Notes: generated by a model from the letters alone, not told the origin. Shown: positions 34,834-46,390, counted from the first letter of the stretch. The stretch: 64,000 nucleotides of DNA from Tetracladium setigerum (GCA_031472005.1 PZJY01000003.1:1550001-1614000); one strand, 5' to 3'. Numbers and translations are program-made.

Positions 34834-36781
34834 ATGTCATCTCATACGGCATGGCGTAGCAGCTCCCAAGAACCTCTATTAGCAAACTTTGAAGCAAATG
34901 AGGAAGCCATCCAAACTCTAAGCCCTGAGGCTGGCAACCAGCGGTCAACTCGGGATGTCCATCTAGACAATGCCAAGGCGATAGAACTTCGAAAGAATCT
35001 CAACAAGTACGGCCAAATATTTGCAGTGAATGTAGATGATCTTGAGCAGCCTACGACAACCCAAAAAGAATTGTGGTCGTATTATCTTTACTACAATGTA
35101 AGCTCGCAACTTTCATCCCATGCAAAGTCTGGGTATGTACCTCGGTACCTGATTATTTGATACTGACATCGAAAGGGTGACAACGGAGTTGGTCCAGGAG
35201 CATACTCACAGGCACTCTTTCAATCGGCCATAACACGTGCTGGGTGGGATCCAGCAATCAGTCCACCTGAGAGAGGGAGTTGTGGAAATGCTGGTTGCGT
35301 GGTTCAATGGGGAGCTGGGACAAAATCTGTTGCAAGTGTGATATTGATCGCAAATGGAATTTGCTTTGCAGTCATGACAGTCGCATTCGTCATCTTTGGG
35401 TCTGCTGCTGACTATGGTGGATTTGGAAGATGGCTGTTGCTGCTTTTTACCATTATTTGTTGGCTCTTTCAGTATGGAATGGCCACCATACGGGATCCCA
35501 GTCAGTGGCCAACTGCTATGGTGCTGTACATTGTTTCGTATATTACATACGTAAGTTCAAATTGCATTCAAATTGATCTTAGTATTAATCGGACCAGGGT
35601 GCGACCTTGGTATTTTATGCAGCTTTGTTTCCAAGACTTGCTCGATTTATGCCACATGTTCGAAAGGCTAGGGACGAAGATCTCAAGAGCGGGAAGATAA
35701 GCCAGCAAGCATACGATAATATCGAGAGCCTCGAACGAAATCACATAAGTTCCATATCTACAGCGCATTCAAATATTGGATATCTTGTTACACTTGGTAT
35801 CAATCTTCCCGTGTTGTTGTCATTACGGGGAAAGGATTACGCGAATAATATCGCCTTGAGTTTGACGAATACTTGTAAAAGCTTCCGGCATAGTTAGTGA
35901 AGAAAAGCTAACCTTCACAGACTGGATAATATTGGGAATGTGGTGGTTCATCTTTCAACAACCTCGACCAGGTCTTAAAATGCCAGAAGGAAGCAACTAC
36001 GCCACTATCGGTTTCAAGCAAGTTCTCTTTGCTGTTCGCGAGGTTAAACACTTGCCGCAAACATTCGCATATCTAATCGCATTTTTCCTACTCGCTGATG
36101 GCCTCAATACAACCGGAACCCTCGTTGGGATCATCCAAAACAACATCGTAAATTTCTCGTTTCTCGACATCACATATCTTGGCCTGTCACAGGCGATCTG
36201 CTCCATTGTGTCAACTTTTGGATTCTGGTACTTTCAACAGTTTTTCGAAATCAAGACAAAACATATGTTTATGCTCACCAACTTCTTCAGCGTTCTGATT
36301 CCGTTCTACGGGATGCTGGGTCTGTGGACGAATGTTGTTGGCTACCATCATGTTCGTGATTTTTGGGTTTACAACATTGTGTTTGGATTTTTCCAAGCTC
36401 CTTACTACGCATATTCTCAGACCATGATGTCAGAAGTAACCCCTCGTGGATATGAGAATATGTTCTTTGGCTTGTTTGGGATCACGAATCGAGCGGTAGG
36501 CTATCTTGACCCAATATTCATGTTATCATTTCTAAAAACCATCACAGTCTAGCATCATCGGACCAAATGTCGTGCAAGCAATCATCAACTCCACCAACAA
36601 CGCCTGGATGGGGTTTCCATTTTTGTTCTCCCTCTGTGCTTGCGCAAGCGTTGTCATCTGGTTCGTCGATGTTGAAAAAGGCAGAGAGAACTGTAGGACT
36701 TTCATCGAAGAGAGGAATCTTGCCGCATCACGGAGCGCAACATGCACAACAGGCGGCAGCCATCAGGAAGTCGCAGAATAA
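34834..36781 (+). CDS. Atg22-like vacuolar amino-acid effluxer
   Basis: Membrane protein of the Atg22 branch of the MFS, which exports amino acids from the vacuole after autophagic breakdown. Five exons: 34834-35097, 35176-35550, 35598-35874, 35921-36495, 36548-36781; phases close at 574 aa. Recognised from KELWSYYLYYNGDNGVGP, then many hydrophobic segments (SVILIANGICFAVMTVAFVIF; WLLLLFTIICWLFQYGMA; TFAYLIAFFLLADGLNTTG), the EVTPRGYE motif and GLFGITNRASSIIGPNVVQ of the family. About 11-12 membrane helices. The start is the ATG at 34834. Likely one of several paralogues usual in filamentous fungi, so not necessarily the ATG22 orthologue. Confidence 0.9.
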
Positions 36782-37622
36782 CCAGGCGCTGATCGCAATC
36801 TTGTGCTGATCTTGTCAGGAAGGTGCTACGACCTTGTCCAAGGATCTTCAGCGTTTTCAAGTCCAATGATCATGGAAAGGATCTATAAAATCGTCAGAAT
36901 ATCCTTTCTTCATAATATCTGGAGAGAGATGAATATTCGAGAGAGGCATCCTACCGTCTGTACCCGAGACATTCAACGCTGTAAGACTGTGGATGTTGTG
37001 AGTCACACTCGAATACCGAGATCCAAACCTCAATTGTCAAATCCAGGAACTCTTTACTTAAGTCTCCAAAAAGGCCTAAGCTGCGGGGAGCCGGTATTCA
37101 TTGCTGCTATACCTATCTGTGCGCATCGTGTCCGGCTCTTGAGGGTGTCACTACATGTTTCTCTAACCCAGAGCTGCGGCCACCCGAGACATAAACATCT
37201 CGTTGAGCAACAAAAAGCGCAACGGCTCGTTATCCGATACTCAAAAACACGAGGCGATTTGCACAAGATTATGTGGTTGAAATCGTTTGCTCTTGGCAAA
37301 GTAATCCTTCGACAGAGCTATGGCCAGAACTGTTACAAAGATTGTAATCGCCATGATTCTGCAGGCTACTGTGGGAGCTTGGCTCGTACTTTTGTCTGTT
37401 GTACCGCTTTTGAAGTCCAAAATCTTGGATGATGCCTTTCTTCTGTTAGATTGTCGTGCGATTGAGGCGGGTTGGGCATCGTGCCTTCCGCTCTCACTTT
37501 AGCCAGACCAATCCAAAAGTCATCCCTGGCTCCTCAAGTCTTTTCCTTCGCAAATCCATTTCCCTCCGATTCAGCAAACACCTTCGATCACCCTAATATC
37601 AACATACATATCATTATTCGTT
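36782..37622. other. Intergenic
   Basis: No gene seen. ORFs at 36803-37432 lack domain features. Contains the promoter of the SAT4-like gene; no clear TATA. Confidence 0.5.
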
Positions 37623-39513
37623 ATGGAAGACATCGCTTCCGGTGGCTCCATCTCTCCCCTAAACGACACTTTGATCGTAAACGGCATCCTCGACGTAAAT
37701 CGGACGACGAATCACCTACACTCCCCAAATACGCCAATTCAGAATGCCGTGATAAGCGTGGGATATGTCTTGACCGTGGTATGCGTGGCGATGGTTATGC
37801 TTCGAACATTGATACGACCTCTGAATCACGAAAAATACAAGATTGATGACTTCGTGATGATTGGGGCAATGTTTGTTCTCGCAGTTATTGCGGCGACTAA
37901 TCCTTTGGTGGTGAGCAAATGAGGAGACTGATCCTGAAGTTTGGTTTACTCTATCGTTTAGACTGACACTTTGCTCGCAGATAATAAATGGCAATAACAT
38001 CGACGTGGGCCCAAACCCGGTTCTCAGTTCGGAGGAAATTAATCAGGGTGACCACAAAAGCGCCATGCAGCTAACAGAAATATTTCTGACCGGTGACAGT
38101 TATACTTGGCTCAAAAATCTTGCTTGCAGCACGAACACTGGTCATGACTTACATATGGACTATGAAAGCATGCTTGGTTGGTGGATGTACCGACGAATTC
38201 CGTTGATTTGGCTGACGCATCTCCAGTTGATGTATTACAGCCGACTAACAACATACACAAAGGAGCTCAGGATAATCAGAGGAGCTGGGTTTGTGCTTGC
38301 TGTCACATGGTTGATCTGCATCTTGACCAACAATCTCGAATGCCACCCACTCAGTTTGTTTTGGACTGTCCTTGTTGATCCACCAGAATGTGCTGTAAGA
38401 TGATCCCCACTGTTGGCAGGTGATTTTTCTAACGATTTCAGAAAGCCGTAAGTGATGAAAAAAATATGCTCTTGCTTTAATTGACTCGATGGAGGTAACA
38501 TCTGTGACCGTGATGGCAGTGGTGAGAATGTCAGCTCCTTTGAGATCTACCAGCTTACGTTCGGTAGACTGACATTGGGACCACAATGCTTCTTATGGCG
38601 ATACCGGTTCCGATTATAATGCGATACGCGCTTCCAACTTGGTGATCTGATTCCATCATTGATTAATTCTTGAGATTGCTAACGAGTGGCAGGATTCTTT
38701 TCTGCATCGGTCTTGGCTACATGCTTGGAACCTTTGTAAGTACACTCGCTGTTAAATATCCTGAGCTAACGTTTGGAAGATGATCATAATGCCGATGGTA
38801 AGATTGGTTATCATTCAAAACCAATCACCAGAACGCAATTTGATGTGGCGCATGGTATGTCCCTTTGCTCAGACCAGGATTTACAATTCATTCTAATTGT
38901 GCAACAGCTTGAAGCCTTTGCTGTGGTTCGTCACAACCATCAGTCAAAAGATCAAGCTGACAAACGGAAAGACCGTTTTAGTGAATGTGCTAGTCATCCA
39001 GGGTCTTCACACACATGCATGGGGACATATCAGTTCGTTCAAGTTCGGCCAAGAGGGGTGTCCTCCACCCAAGTTCAGTCTCCAACGTGGATCATCTGCT
39101 CCAGAAGATCCCGTGGATCGCATAATCTCTACGAGGGGCCGGATACGCAATTCAGTATGCTCCGCGATTCTTGAATTGTTGTCTTCAATTCACGGGCTGC
39201 TAATACTGAGTAACAGATAATGGAGCTTAGAGAAAGAGTTAGCAGAAACTCAGAAGATCTACAAATAAAGGCAACAGTGGCTGTTCTCCAAGAATCGCAG
39301 CCAGGAAAGATGGATTCTTCAGAAAATAGAAACCCACCAGGCATAGATGATATCTTTCTAGGAGGCGGTCCGAGTCGAGGAGCAATTGGCACAGTCACAA
39401 CCGAGGCTTTCTCCGATTCCTCGAAGCAAAACACGTTTTCTTCACAAGTGCGAAGAGATCAAGGTCTCAAGGAGAAAGTTAGACGTATGAGAGGGGCTAC
39501 CGTCAAAGAATAG
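37623..39513 (+). CDS. SAT4/Pth11-like rhodopsin-fold membrane protein
   Basis: Seven-helix plasma-membrane protein of the fungal SAT4 family, GPCR-like; functions mostly unknown. Clear exons: 37623-37910, 37981-38092, 38130-38176, 38227 to about 38400. They give the first helices (QNAVISVGYVLTVVCVAMVML; DDFVMIGAMFVLAVIAA), then TLVMTYIWTMKACL, YSRLTTYTKELRI, GAGFVLAVTWLICILTN and LECHPLSLFWTV, the usual C-x-P-x-x-x-x-W block. The following part is split by several short introns (segments TMLLMAIPVPIIMRYALPTW near 38583-38644, ILFCIGLGYMLGTF near 38694-38735, MIIMPMVRLVI near 38780). The polar tail is at about 39219-39513. Exact joins between 38400 and 39220 are uncertain, and a missing base there cannot be ruled out. 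No CFEM domain is visible. Confidence 0.75.
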
Positions 39514-40769
39514 ATTGGAACCTTAGATTTTGGCAACCTATTCCTCGACTTTCCCCTCACTGCGATAAATAGCAAAAATTAACGTTAGCTATCGACGTCC
39601 AGCTCTCACCCCTCAGATAGAAATCATTTTTTTTGTAAACAATTCCACAGTGATGTAAAATTAGCGGTTATGATGTATACCCTCACACCTCACTCCTCGT
39701 CCATCTCCCTCTTTCTTGTCATCGAGCTGGCACATTTCTACTGAGGGCTGAATCCATCAACAAGTATTCCAACAAGGCGGATCCCAAATCAACGACGTGC
39801 AACAAAACATCCATTAAAACTGAATCAATCTGAACAATATCTCCGAAGCTTCTCTTATTGGTTGTGGCAGCGGTGGTTCGTGGTCAGCACGGGATGAGAA
39901 GAAAGAAAGCAAGCTGAGGGCCGCGCGCCGAACAAGGAACGACAAGAAGAGAAAGTTTCAATTCATCAGGTCACAGACAGCCAGACGAGGCGAAATAGAA
40001 ATTGACGATGTGCAACAAAATGGGTTGGAAGATGTCTACCCAAAAATAGAACGGTATAGTGGACGAAGATCGTGACCACGCATACCAAGCCGTACTGTAC
40101 AGTACAGTACCGTACCCGTAAACTCCCCCTGATCTACATCGCATCGCATCACATCACATCGCGTAAACATGTGCCACAAACTCAAAAAGCATTACAAAGC
40201 TGAGCTGTGCTATACGGAGTATACCGAGACTGAGACAAGACAAGAAAATAAATAAGGTTTTTGGAAGGATTGCGTGGTAGTGTGAGGCTCAATTGTTTGT
40301 TCGGCGAGGCGGAGTGCGAAATGGCGGAGTGCAGCAGAAAAGCAAGCCACCAAATCGACGTTTTGGGGAATAAGATGCGATGGGCTTCAGCTGAACATGC
40401 CTCCAGTAATAAACTCACGACCATACGTGACAGAGAAATACCCAGAGAGTGCGAAATAGAGAGAGGGGCGGGTGGTGAGGAAAGCGTGGAACTCAGCTGA
40501 ATGCGATGAATGCGTATGCGATGAATGCGTACCTAAGGACTGTACTGTACTTGCTAGGGAGGAATGGGTGAGATTCATAGGATGAAGATCAATCTGGAAG
40601 CTGGCTAGGTTTTCAGACGAGGCGAAATTGGAAATGTCGATGTGCAACAAATTGATCTGTGGTACTGAGATTGGTATGAGGATGAGTTCGTGAGGCTTTC
40701 ACTGCAAAGTTGATTTGCTTTTGATTGAAGTGTACATTATTCGGTGGTCTAATTTGTGGTCTACTCGAT
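39514..40769. other. Intergenic region with small repeats
   Basis: No gene seen. It holds three copies of a 35-40 bp motif (see separate entry), a 14-bp perfect palindrome GTACTGTACAGTAC at 40092-40105, a CATCGCATCACATCACATCG run at about 40137, and a tandem ATGCGATGAATGCGT duplication at 40501-40531. Confidence 0.6.
39773..40653. repeat. Three-copy intergenic motif
   Basis: Three related, same-orientation blocks lie at 39773-39807, 39982-40020 and 40614-40653. All end in GAYGTGCAACAAA; copies 2 and 3 also share CAGACGAGGCGAAAT. The motif is not in a coding frame. Origin unknown: could be remains of a small element or a regulatory site. Confidence 0.6.
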
Positions 40770-42058
40770 CTACCGCGTCGCTTCGCCAGCGACAGTCTCT
40801 TCATCACTACTCTCATCCTCCTCCCCTGGCTTCATCATCTCTACTCCACCCTCCATCATACTCTTCCAGTTCTCTGCAAACTCCCGCATACTACTCTCCC
40901 CACCTAAACTGGCATCCACAACATCCCTCGGTAACTTATGCGCACTATACTGCGGACTTGCAAACGAGTACGCTTCTGGATCGTCCTTCCTCACTAATCT
41001 GAACTCCGGCTGCCATTCCATTTCTTCGATATCTTCGTTCTCGGTTTCAGTCTCTTCGCCGCTGCTGCTTGCTGGTGGTATTGGCGCGACGTTTGCGGAA
41101 TCTGGGACCGAGGAGGGGTTTGGTAAGAGGGAGGGTGAGAAGTTCGAGCCATGAGAAGAGTAAGGGGTCTGTCCGTTGCGCCCAGGGGTTTATATCTACT
41201 AGACGAACTTTGTCGTATGGTTGTGGCAGGTAAATATCAAACACGAAGTCTCCCTCTGGAAAGGTATCTTTCAAATTCTTTTCGAAATATTCCAGAATAA
41301 CGTTCCTCAGCTGATTTTTCAGCGGGAACAAGAAATCGAAATGATTTAGATCCCTCTGGCATATCCCAATAACATTTCTTTCCCTCACAAAACATCGGAA
41401 CTCGCAGGATGGGTTTACTTTAAACCATTTTCTAAGAACCAAAACGTAGTTTATATCTTCTTTCGTAATTGTAGAGGAGTCTTCGGTATCGTCAAAAGCA
41501 TGTTCTAAATCGTGGGTGACAAAATCTGAGGATTTGAGAAGGAGATATATATCGTTCGGTGTTGCGCACTCCATCGAGTTCTTCTTCATTGATATCCAAG
41601 TTGCGTCCTTTGGAGCGGACCAATTCAGTTTGGGTGCTACGAGACCCCCCAGTTCAGTAATGGTATCTTTGATTGTTTGGTGGATTTCTGGAAATGTGTG
41701 CGAAGGATCGGAATCAGGGGTTTCATCCCAACCGGTGCTGGTAGATGTGTTGCTGTAACTCTCCGCAGGAGGAAAGTCTGGTGTATCATCAGAGGGGAGG
41801 ACGATTCCATCCTCGCGGAGGTAGTCGAGGAAGGAGGAGGTCAGAGGTATTATGCGCGATTTGAGGGCGGATGATCGATATCTTCAGTAAGATCAGCATA
41901 ACTGAAAAAAATAAAGGGAAAGGAACTTGCTTGGGATGCCAGTAGTCATAAGAGCAATGTAGAATATGTTCTCTGGTGACTGGTTTGAAGGGAAGGCGGG
42001 TGAGAGGTTGAGCTTCTGGCTCTGCAGCCGAGCCTGGTGATGGGGTTATCGCTGGCAT
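40770..42058 (-). CDS. CDC123: CDC123 / D123 family, eIF2 assembly factor (apparent frameshift, GC-AG intron)
   Basis: ATP-grasp protein that helps assemble the eIF2 heterotrimer and so controls translation and cell cycle. Exon 1 42058-41931, intron 41930-41882 (49 nt) beginning GCAAGT rather than GT, exon 2 from 41881. The GC donor is demanded by the family sequence HPKYRSSALKSRIIPL across the junction. Marks: GGLVAPKLNWSAPKDATWI, CEFRCFVRERNVIGICQRD, VFDIYLP and VDINPWAQRTDPLLFSWLELL. After that the frame reads a basic tail stopping at 41047, whereas the family ending EEMEWQPEFRLVRKDDPEAY lies in another frame (stop 40770). The offset corresponds to two missing bases, and the gap at 41104-41136 is full of G runs; adding two bases gives 413 aa. 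Divergent from CWC21. Confidence 0.88.
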
Positions 42059-42526
42059 ATTATGGAATTGATGGAAAATTTATTGAGGAAAAGTCTTCGC
42101 CGAGTGGAATTCTGTGATGTTTTGGTATTTTTTTTTGAAGGGAGAGTTGACTCACTCTTGAAGAGAAACTTGGAGGGGCAATTATTCTGCCGTGGCAAGT
42201 CCCAAATAAATCTCACCGCCTTTTCCTTAAGGTTGACAAAACCATTGATAGTGCTCTAAACCTTGGTAGAAAATATATAAATAATTTGAGTTACTGTCAT
42301 TGAAGATATTGGATATCTCTATAGGAAGTTTTAGAAGAAATCATAGTACTGTTTGTATACATGTCCCTAAATAGAGAAATATAAGTGGCACGGTGAATGC
42401 GGCCGCTTCCCGACAACCAAGAACTTCAGCCTTCCTCTCCAGCCTTTCTTCTTCAACCTCATAACGCACATCTCTATCGTATCCAACACCAACGAACAAC
42501 ATTCAAGACCTTTAAAATCCCCAACA
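42059..42526. promoter_or_regulatory. Bidirectional promoter CDC123/CWC21
   Basis: 468 bp between divergent starts; T9 run at 42128-42136 and CCGCC at about 42218. TATATAAATAA at about 42272 lies 250 bp before CWC21. Confidence 0.35.
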
Positions 42527-43128
42527 ATGTCTTCAAACGTCGGGCTCACCACGCCAAGAGGAAGTGGCACATCAGGCTACGTCCAACGCAACCTCGCCCA
42601 CCTCAAACCCCGCGATCAAGTCAAACCTTACAACGCCGATGACAGCTTCCGCCACCGACAGCGGCAACCCGACAAGGAGATTCTCGAGCACGACCGCAAG
42701 CGAGATATTGAAGTGAAGGTCTTTGAGCTGAGGGATAAGCTTGAGGATGAAGAGTACGCCCCCCTTCCAATTCCTACCCTATTGACAGCCAAACCTGTCT
42801 CGCAGAGAGTTGTCCTGTCTTTTTGCTAACTTTTGATACCTGATATAGAGTAGACGAAGAGGAAATCGAGATTCAAACGGAAGTTTTACGGCAGAAGTTG
42901 ACGAAGGAGAGCGAGAGAGGGGGTGGTGGGAGTGGAAAGAAGGGATTGAAGATGCATCAGGTGCATGAATTGGCCGAGGCGAAGATTAAGCAGGATAACA
43001 GGTTTAGGAGTGCATTGGGTATTAAGAAGGACTATGAGGAGGGTAGTCATTGGAAGAAGCAGGAAGAGAGGTTGAGAGAGAGGGAGGCAAAGGATGCGGA
43101 AGGAGAGGTGAAGGTAGAAAAGGATTGA
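42527..43128 (+). CDS. CWC21: Pre-mRNA-splicing factor Cwf21/Cwc21
   Basis: Small spliceosomal protein (SRRM2 N-terminal homologue) that binds Prp8 near the catalytic centre. Exons 42527-42753 and 42849-43128; intron starts GTACGC and ends ATATAG; 168 aa. N-terminus MSSNVGLTTPRGSGTSGYVQRN is the family's most conserved stretch. The cwf21 domain RKRDIEVKVFELRDKLEDEE with the acidic VDEEEIEIQ lies at about residues 57-85. The rest is charged (K/E-rich) and would be coiled or disordered. No RS tail, as in yeast. Confidence 0.92.
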
Positions 43129-43474
43129 GGGAAGGTTTTGGGTTCTGATTGAAATACTGGAACACGGAAGGCGTCAGGCGATTTGGGAATGCATAGGATT
43201 GGCGTTGATGAGTTATGCGTTTAGTCGGTCGACTTTAAGCAATGGGTCTCCGCTTCAGCAGCACAGGTTTTCCAACGCTAGTCCCAAAGACTGACAGAAG
43301 ACCTGACTTGCAAGAGCGGGCCGGGGTGAATTTATTTCACATAAGAACGAATAGAAAAGGTTGAAATGGTCCTTTGAGAGGGAAATATTCACAGGGCGTT
43401 TGCCCAAATGTGGCCAACCGATATGTGCTAGTCTACACTTCATGTTCTAAACCCTCCCTTCCCTTCCATCTTTC
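43129..43474. other. Convergent 3' space
   Basis: Between CWC21 and the isomerase gene; nothing recognisable. Confidence 0.5.
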
Positions 43475-44399
43475 TCATAACTTATGCCTCTTCTCCCCAC
43501 TGGCAATCTTCCTAAACTCTTCCTGAGGAATGCCCTTACTAAACCTCTCCAACCCACCAAAAACCTCTGCCACCCCCTGCGCATCCAGCAAATCCCTCTC
43601 GGGTCGTCTAATTAGCGCTTTGATCTTGATCAAACTCTCACCATTCAAATGATCCCCTAGCCTATCCTCAATCTCACTCATCACCAAGGACCTGAACCTC
43701 TCATCTTCTCCCTTCTCCTTCCCGCACTCGGTAAATATCTTATTCACAAATCCAACCTGTAGTAACTCCTCGGCTGTGATGCGTTTTGACATGATGAGTG
43801 CTTCGTTTGCTTTTGAGATACCCATACGTGTTACAAATGCCCGAGAGGCACCCCCTTCGGCGACAAGACCGAGAGAGGAAAATGGTGTGAGGAGGAAGGT
43901 GTGGGGCGTGCAGTAGATGAAATCGCTGAATGCTATCAAAGCGGCTGAGAGACCTATAGCAGGGCCGTTGAGAGCTGTGATGAGGATTTTAGGATGGGTG
44001 TAGAATGCGTGGGTTATGTTTAGGTTATTGGCGACGAAGGATTTGAGCCAGTGCCTGGTGGGGTCTTCATTTGCGACGGGATTGGATTTCGAAATTGAGA
44101 CGTCGGCGCCGCTGATATATGTTAACTGGGTTACTGAATATGAGCCGGAAGGCGCTTACGCTGAGAAGTATCGACCTTGAAAAGTGTTAGCTTAGAAACG
44201 TGTAAAGGTTTGAGAGGAAATGTATTTTACCCTTGGCGGTCAAGATAGTGATGAATACTTCATCGCGTTCTGCTACTTCTCTCATATGACACGCTAGCTG
44301 ATAGTACCCATCTTGCGTCAAAGCATTCAGCTTTGGCTCATTATCAATTGTGATAATGGCAATTTTTCCTTGATACTCGAGGGTTACTGGGCCAGCCAT
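43475..44399 (-). CDS. Peroxisomal enoyl-CoA hydratase/isomerase (Eci1-like), with a 16-nt microexon
   Basis: Crotonase-fold enzyme of fatty-acid beta-oxidation, most like delta3,delta2-enoyl-CoA isomerase. Exons 44399-44231, 44175-44160 and 44111-43475; the middle exon is only 16 nt, with introns of 55 and 48 nt; phases close at 273 aa. Marks: IAIITIDNEPKLNALT, then RYFSAGADVS across the microexon (CoA-binding loop), ITALNGPAIGLSAAL (oxyanion hole), and LGLVAEGGAS with the Glu of isomerases. The C-terminus ends RHKL, close to the peroxisomal PTS1 set (yeast Eci1 ends HRL). Divergent from PET100. Confidence 0.9.
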
Positions 44400-44796
44400 T
44401 ATGATAAGCTTTGAGACTAGAAGCAGATAGTATGTTAAAGATGATGTGAGACAAAGAGAGAAATATCTAGCAATGGTGTGAGAAATATTAAAAGAAGAAG
44501 AGAAGGGATATAGGAACTACCTGATATCTTGATCTGGGGTTACATTGTTGTGGGGTAACGTGGAGTGAGGAGGTAGGTGACATTTTGAAGAGCCGATACA
44601 ATGCCTCGGCTGCGATACCTAGGTACCCTTGCGTACGCCAAGGCTAAAGTGATGCCAAGAGGCGCAAAAGGTTACGGAGGAATTAGAGACAAGATATGTC
44701 GCGTTCAATATCAAAAAAGCATCCGATTATCTCGCAATTCCCTCCGCGAAACATTCCAAAGCCAAACTTCAATTCAGCACTCTCAAAACACACAAA
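44400..44796. promoter_or_regulatory. Bidirectional promoter isomerase/PET100
   Basis: 397 bp between divergent starts. Contains CCTCGGC and a TACCTAGGTACC near-palindrome at about 44617-44628. No ORF with support. Confidence 0.35.
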
Positions 44797-45096
44797 ATGG
44801 GGGGCCCTAACTTAGAAGTCTTCAAGGTAAAAACTTGTATTAATTTCCACACTCACGTCGCTAATTGATGTCTGAAGTTCGGCATGTATATCATGTTTCC
44901 GATCGCAATCATGTATTATTACGGTACCAATCTCGACAATCGCTTCGCCGTTCCGGATTTCTGGCCAAAAGCGGAACAGACAAATCGCATTCCTTTTGAG
45001 AAAGACGAAATCAAGGCTGAGCTGGAGAGGTTACGAGCGAGGAGGTTACTTTTGAGAGACAAACGATTGGCTGATGTAGGGAAGGACAGCCAGTAG
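44797..45096 (+). CDS. PET100: Cytochrome c oxidase assembly protein Pet100
   Basis: Inner-membrane chaperone needed for a late step of complex IV assembly. Exon 1 44797-44826 encodes only MGGPNLEVFK; intron 44827-44877; exon 2 44878-45096; 82 aa. One membrane helix (FGMYIMFPIAIMYYYG, about residues 11-27) follows the family start, then NRFAVPDFWPKAEQTNRIPFEK and a charged helix EIKAELERLRARRLLLRDKRL. Length and order fit the family. The first exon is too short to appear as an ORF. Convergent with TACO1, another complex IV factor. Confidence 0.93.
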
Positions 45097-45401
45097 AGGG
45101 GAGATAGAGATCTTTGGGAGAGGGGAGAGTGCGACAGGGTATTTGGTTATGGCAGAAGACTTTGCCCGAAGAGAATAAAATCTCACTGGAGACATGGGTT
45201 GAACTTGGAGTGATGAATGCATTCAGAGGGACGGAGCCAACATGGACGATATGAAGAAAGATCATCAGAGGGCGTTTGGGGTTTCCGAAAGGCAGAATCA
45301 AGCTTTTGCCATTGTACAAAAGGGATGTACAAATACATGGGATTGGGGTTCTTCTATATCTACACTCTACTTCTACATTTACAGGGAGTCTCATCCTCTA
45401 C
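45097..45401. other. Convergent 3' space PET100/TACO1
   Basis: 305 bp; nothing recognisable. Confidence 0.5.
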
Positions 45402-46390
45402 CTACAAATCCACCTTCTCCTGCAGAGCTTCCCAAACTTCGTCACTCAAGCTCCCCCGTGAAAGATTTCCGTAAATGCCCTGGGTAAAAGGTGTATCAAG
45501 CATGGAATCCAAGAAGGTTATGAGCGACGCGGCTTCTTCCTCTTGTATTTCCACTTTCGTATCCGCATTTGCATCCCAAATGATATCCGAACTTTCCAGC
45601 TTCAATCCGTGGCTGTTGCTCAGCGCATCTGCCGCAGCATTCGTCATGCTGGGCTCCGTCCAGACCACAATTCCCCCATCTTCATCCAGTTCCACATCTT
45701 CTGCCCCAGCTTCTATAGCATCATCCAGTACATCATCAACCCCCAGCCCATTTTCATCTTTTGCAAAGGCTATCCTCCCTTTACGCTGAAATAGGTAGCT
45801 GCAAGGTGTCGTGATTCCACCATTGTCCTTGATAATGAGCCGTAAATCTGCCATTGCTCGATTTCGATTGTCTGTTTCCGCCTCAATGATTAATGCGACC
45901 TGCCCAGGCATAATGCATTCTATTGTTAGGGCCTCCAGTGCCTTGCCATTCGTTGATCTGCCCTGTCCACGCGCTATTGCTGCGTCCATTGATGCCTTAG
46001 GGAAGCCATCTATGAGGTGTAAGCATCTTGTAGCGGTAGAATCAGAGGGTGTATACCACTCAAGTACCTTTCTTAGCAGCCACGAGGATCGCAGCAAGTT
46101 TGGGATTAAATTTTAGATCCTCTCCTCCAACTGGCCGATATGTTAGCATCTATTGGACTGCGACGAAGCATGGAAAGAAGCGTACGTTTTGATGCTAACA
46201 TTATCTGATTTGCATAGACAGAACGGAGAACATTCTTCTTGATATCTGCGGCTCCCTTGTCATGCTTGATCTTCGACCAGCGATTATGGCCAGACTGGAC
46301 TGTTGCCGTTGTCGAAAATCCCATACATCGCGAACATATAATTTCTCTCTGCGGCACAAACGAACGCAGAGCTCTAGAAGAAACCGCCAT
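45402..46390 (-). CDS. TACO1: YebC/TACO1 family mitochondrial translational activator
   Basis: Mitochondrial member of the YebC family; TACO1 promotes COX1 translation in animals (yeast Dpc29). Exons 46390-46186, 46130-46068, 46009-45402; phases close at 291 aa. N-terminal presequence rich in R/S, then GHNRWSKIKHDKGAAD, the family signature (binding loop), then GGEDLKFNPKLAAILVAAKK and GFPKASMDAAIARGQG, IECIMPGQVALIIEAETDNRNR and DVELDEDGGIVVWTEP. All three YebC subdomains are present. Divergent from LAA1 over 228 bp. Confidence 0.92.

Noticed and set aside
37716..38000. His/Asn-rich minus-strand ORF
   Set aside because: Antisense of SAT4-like exons 1-2.
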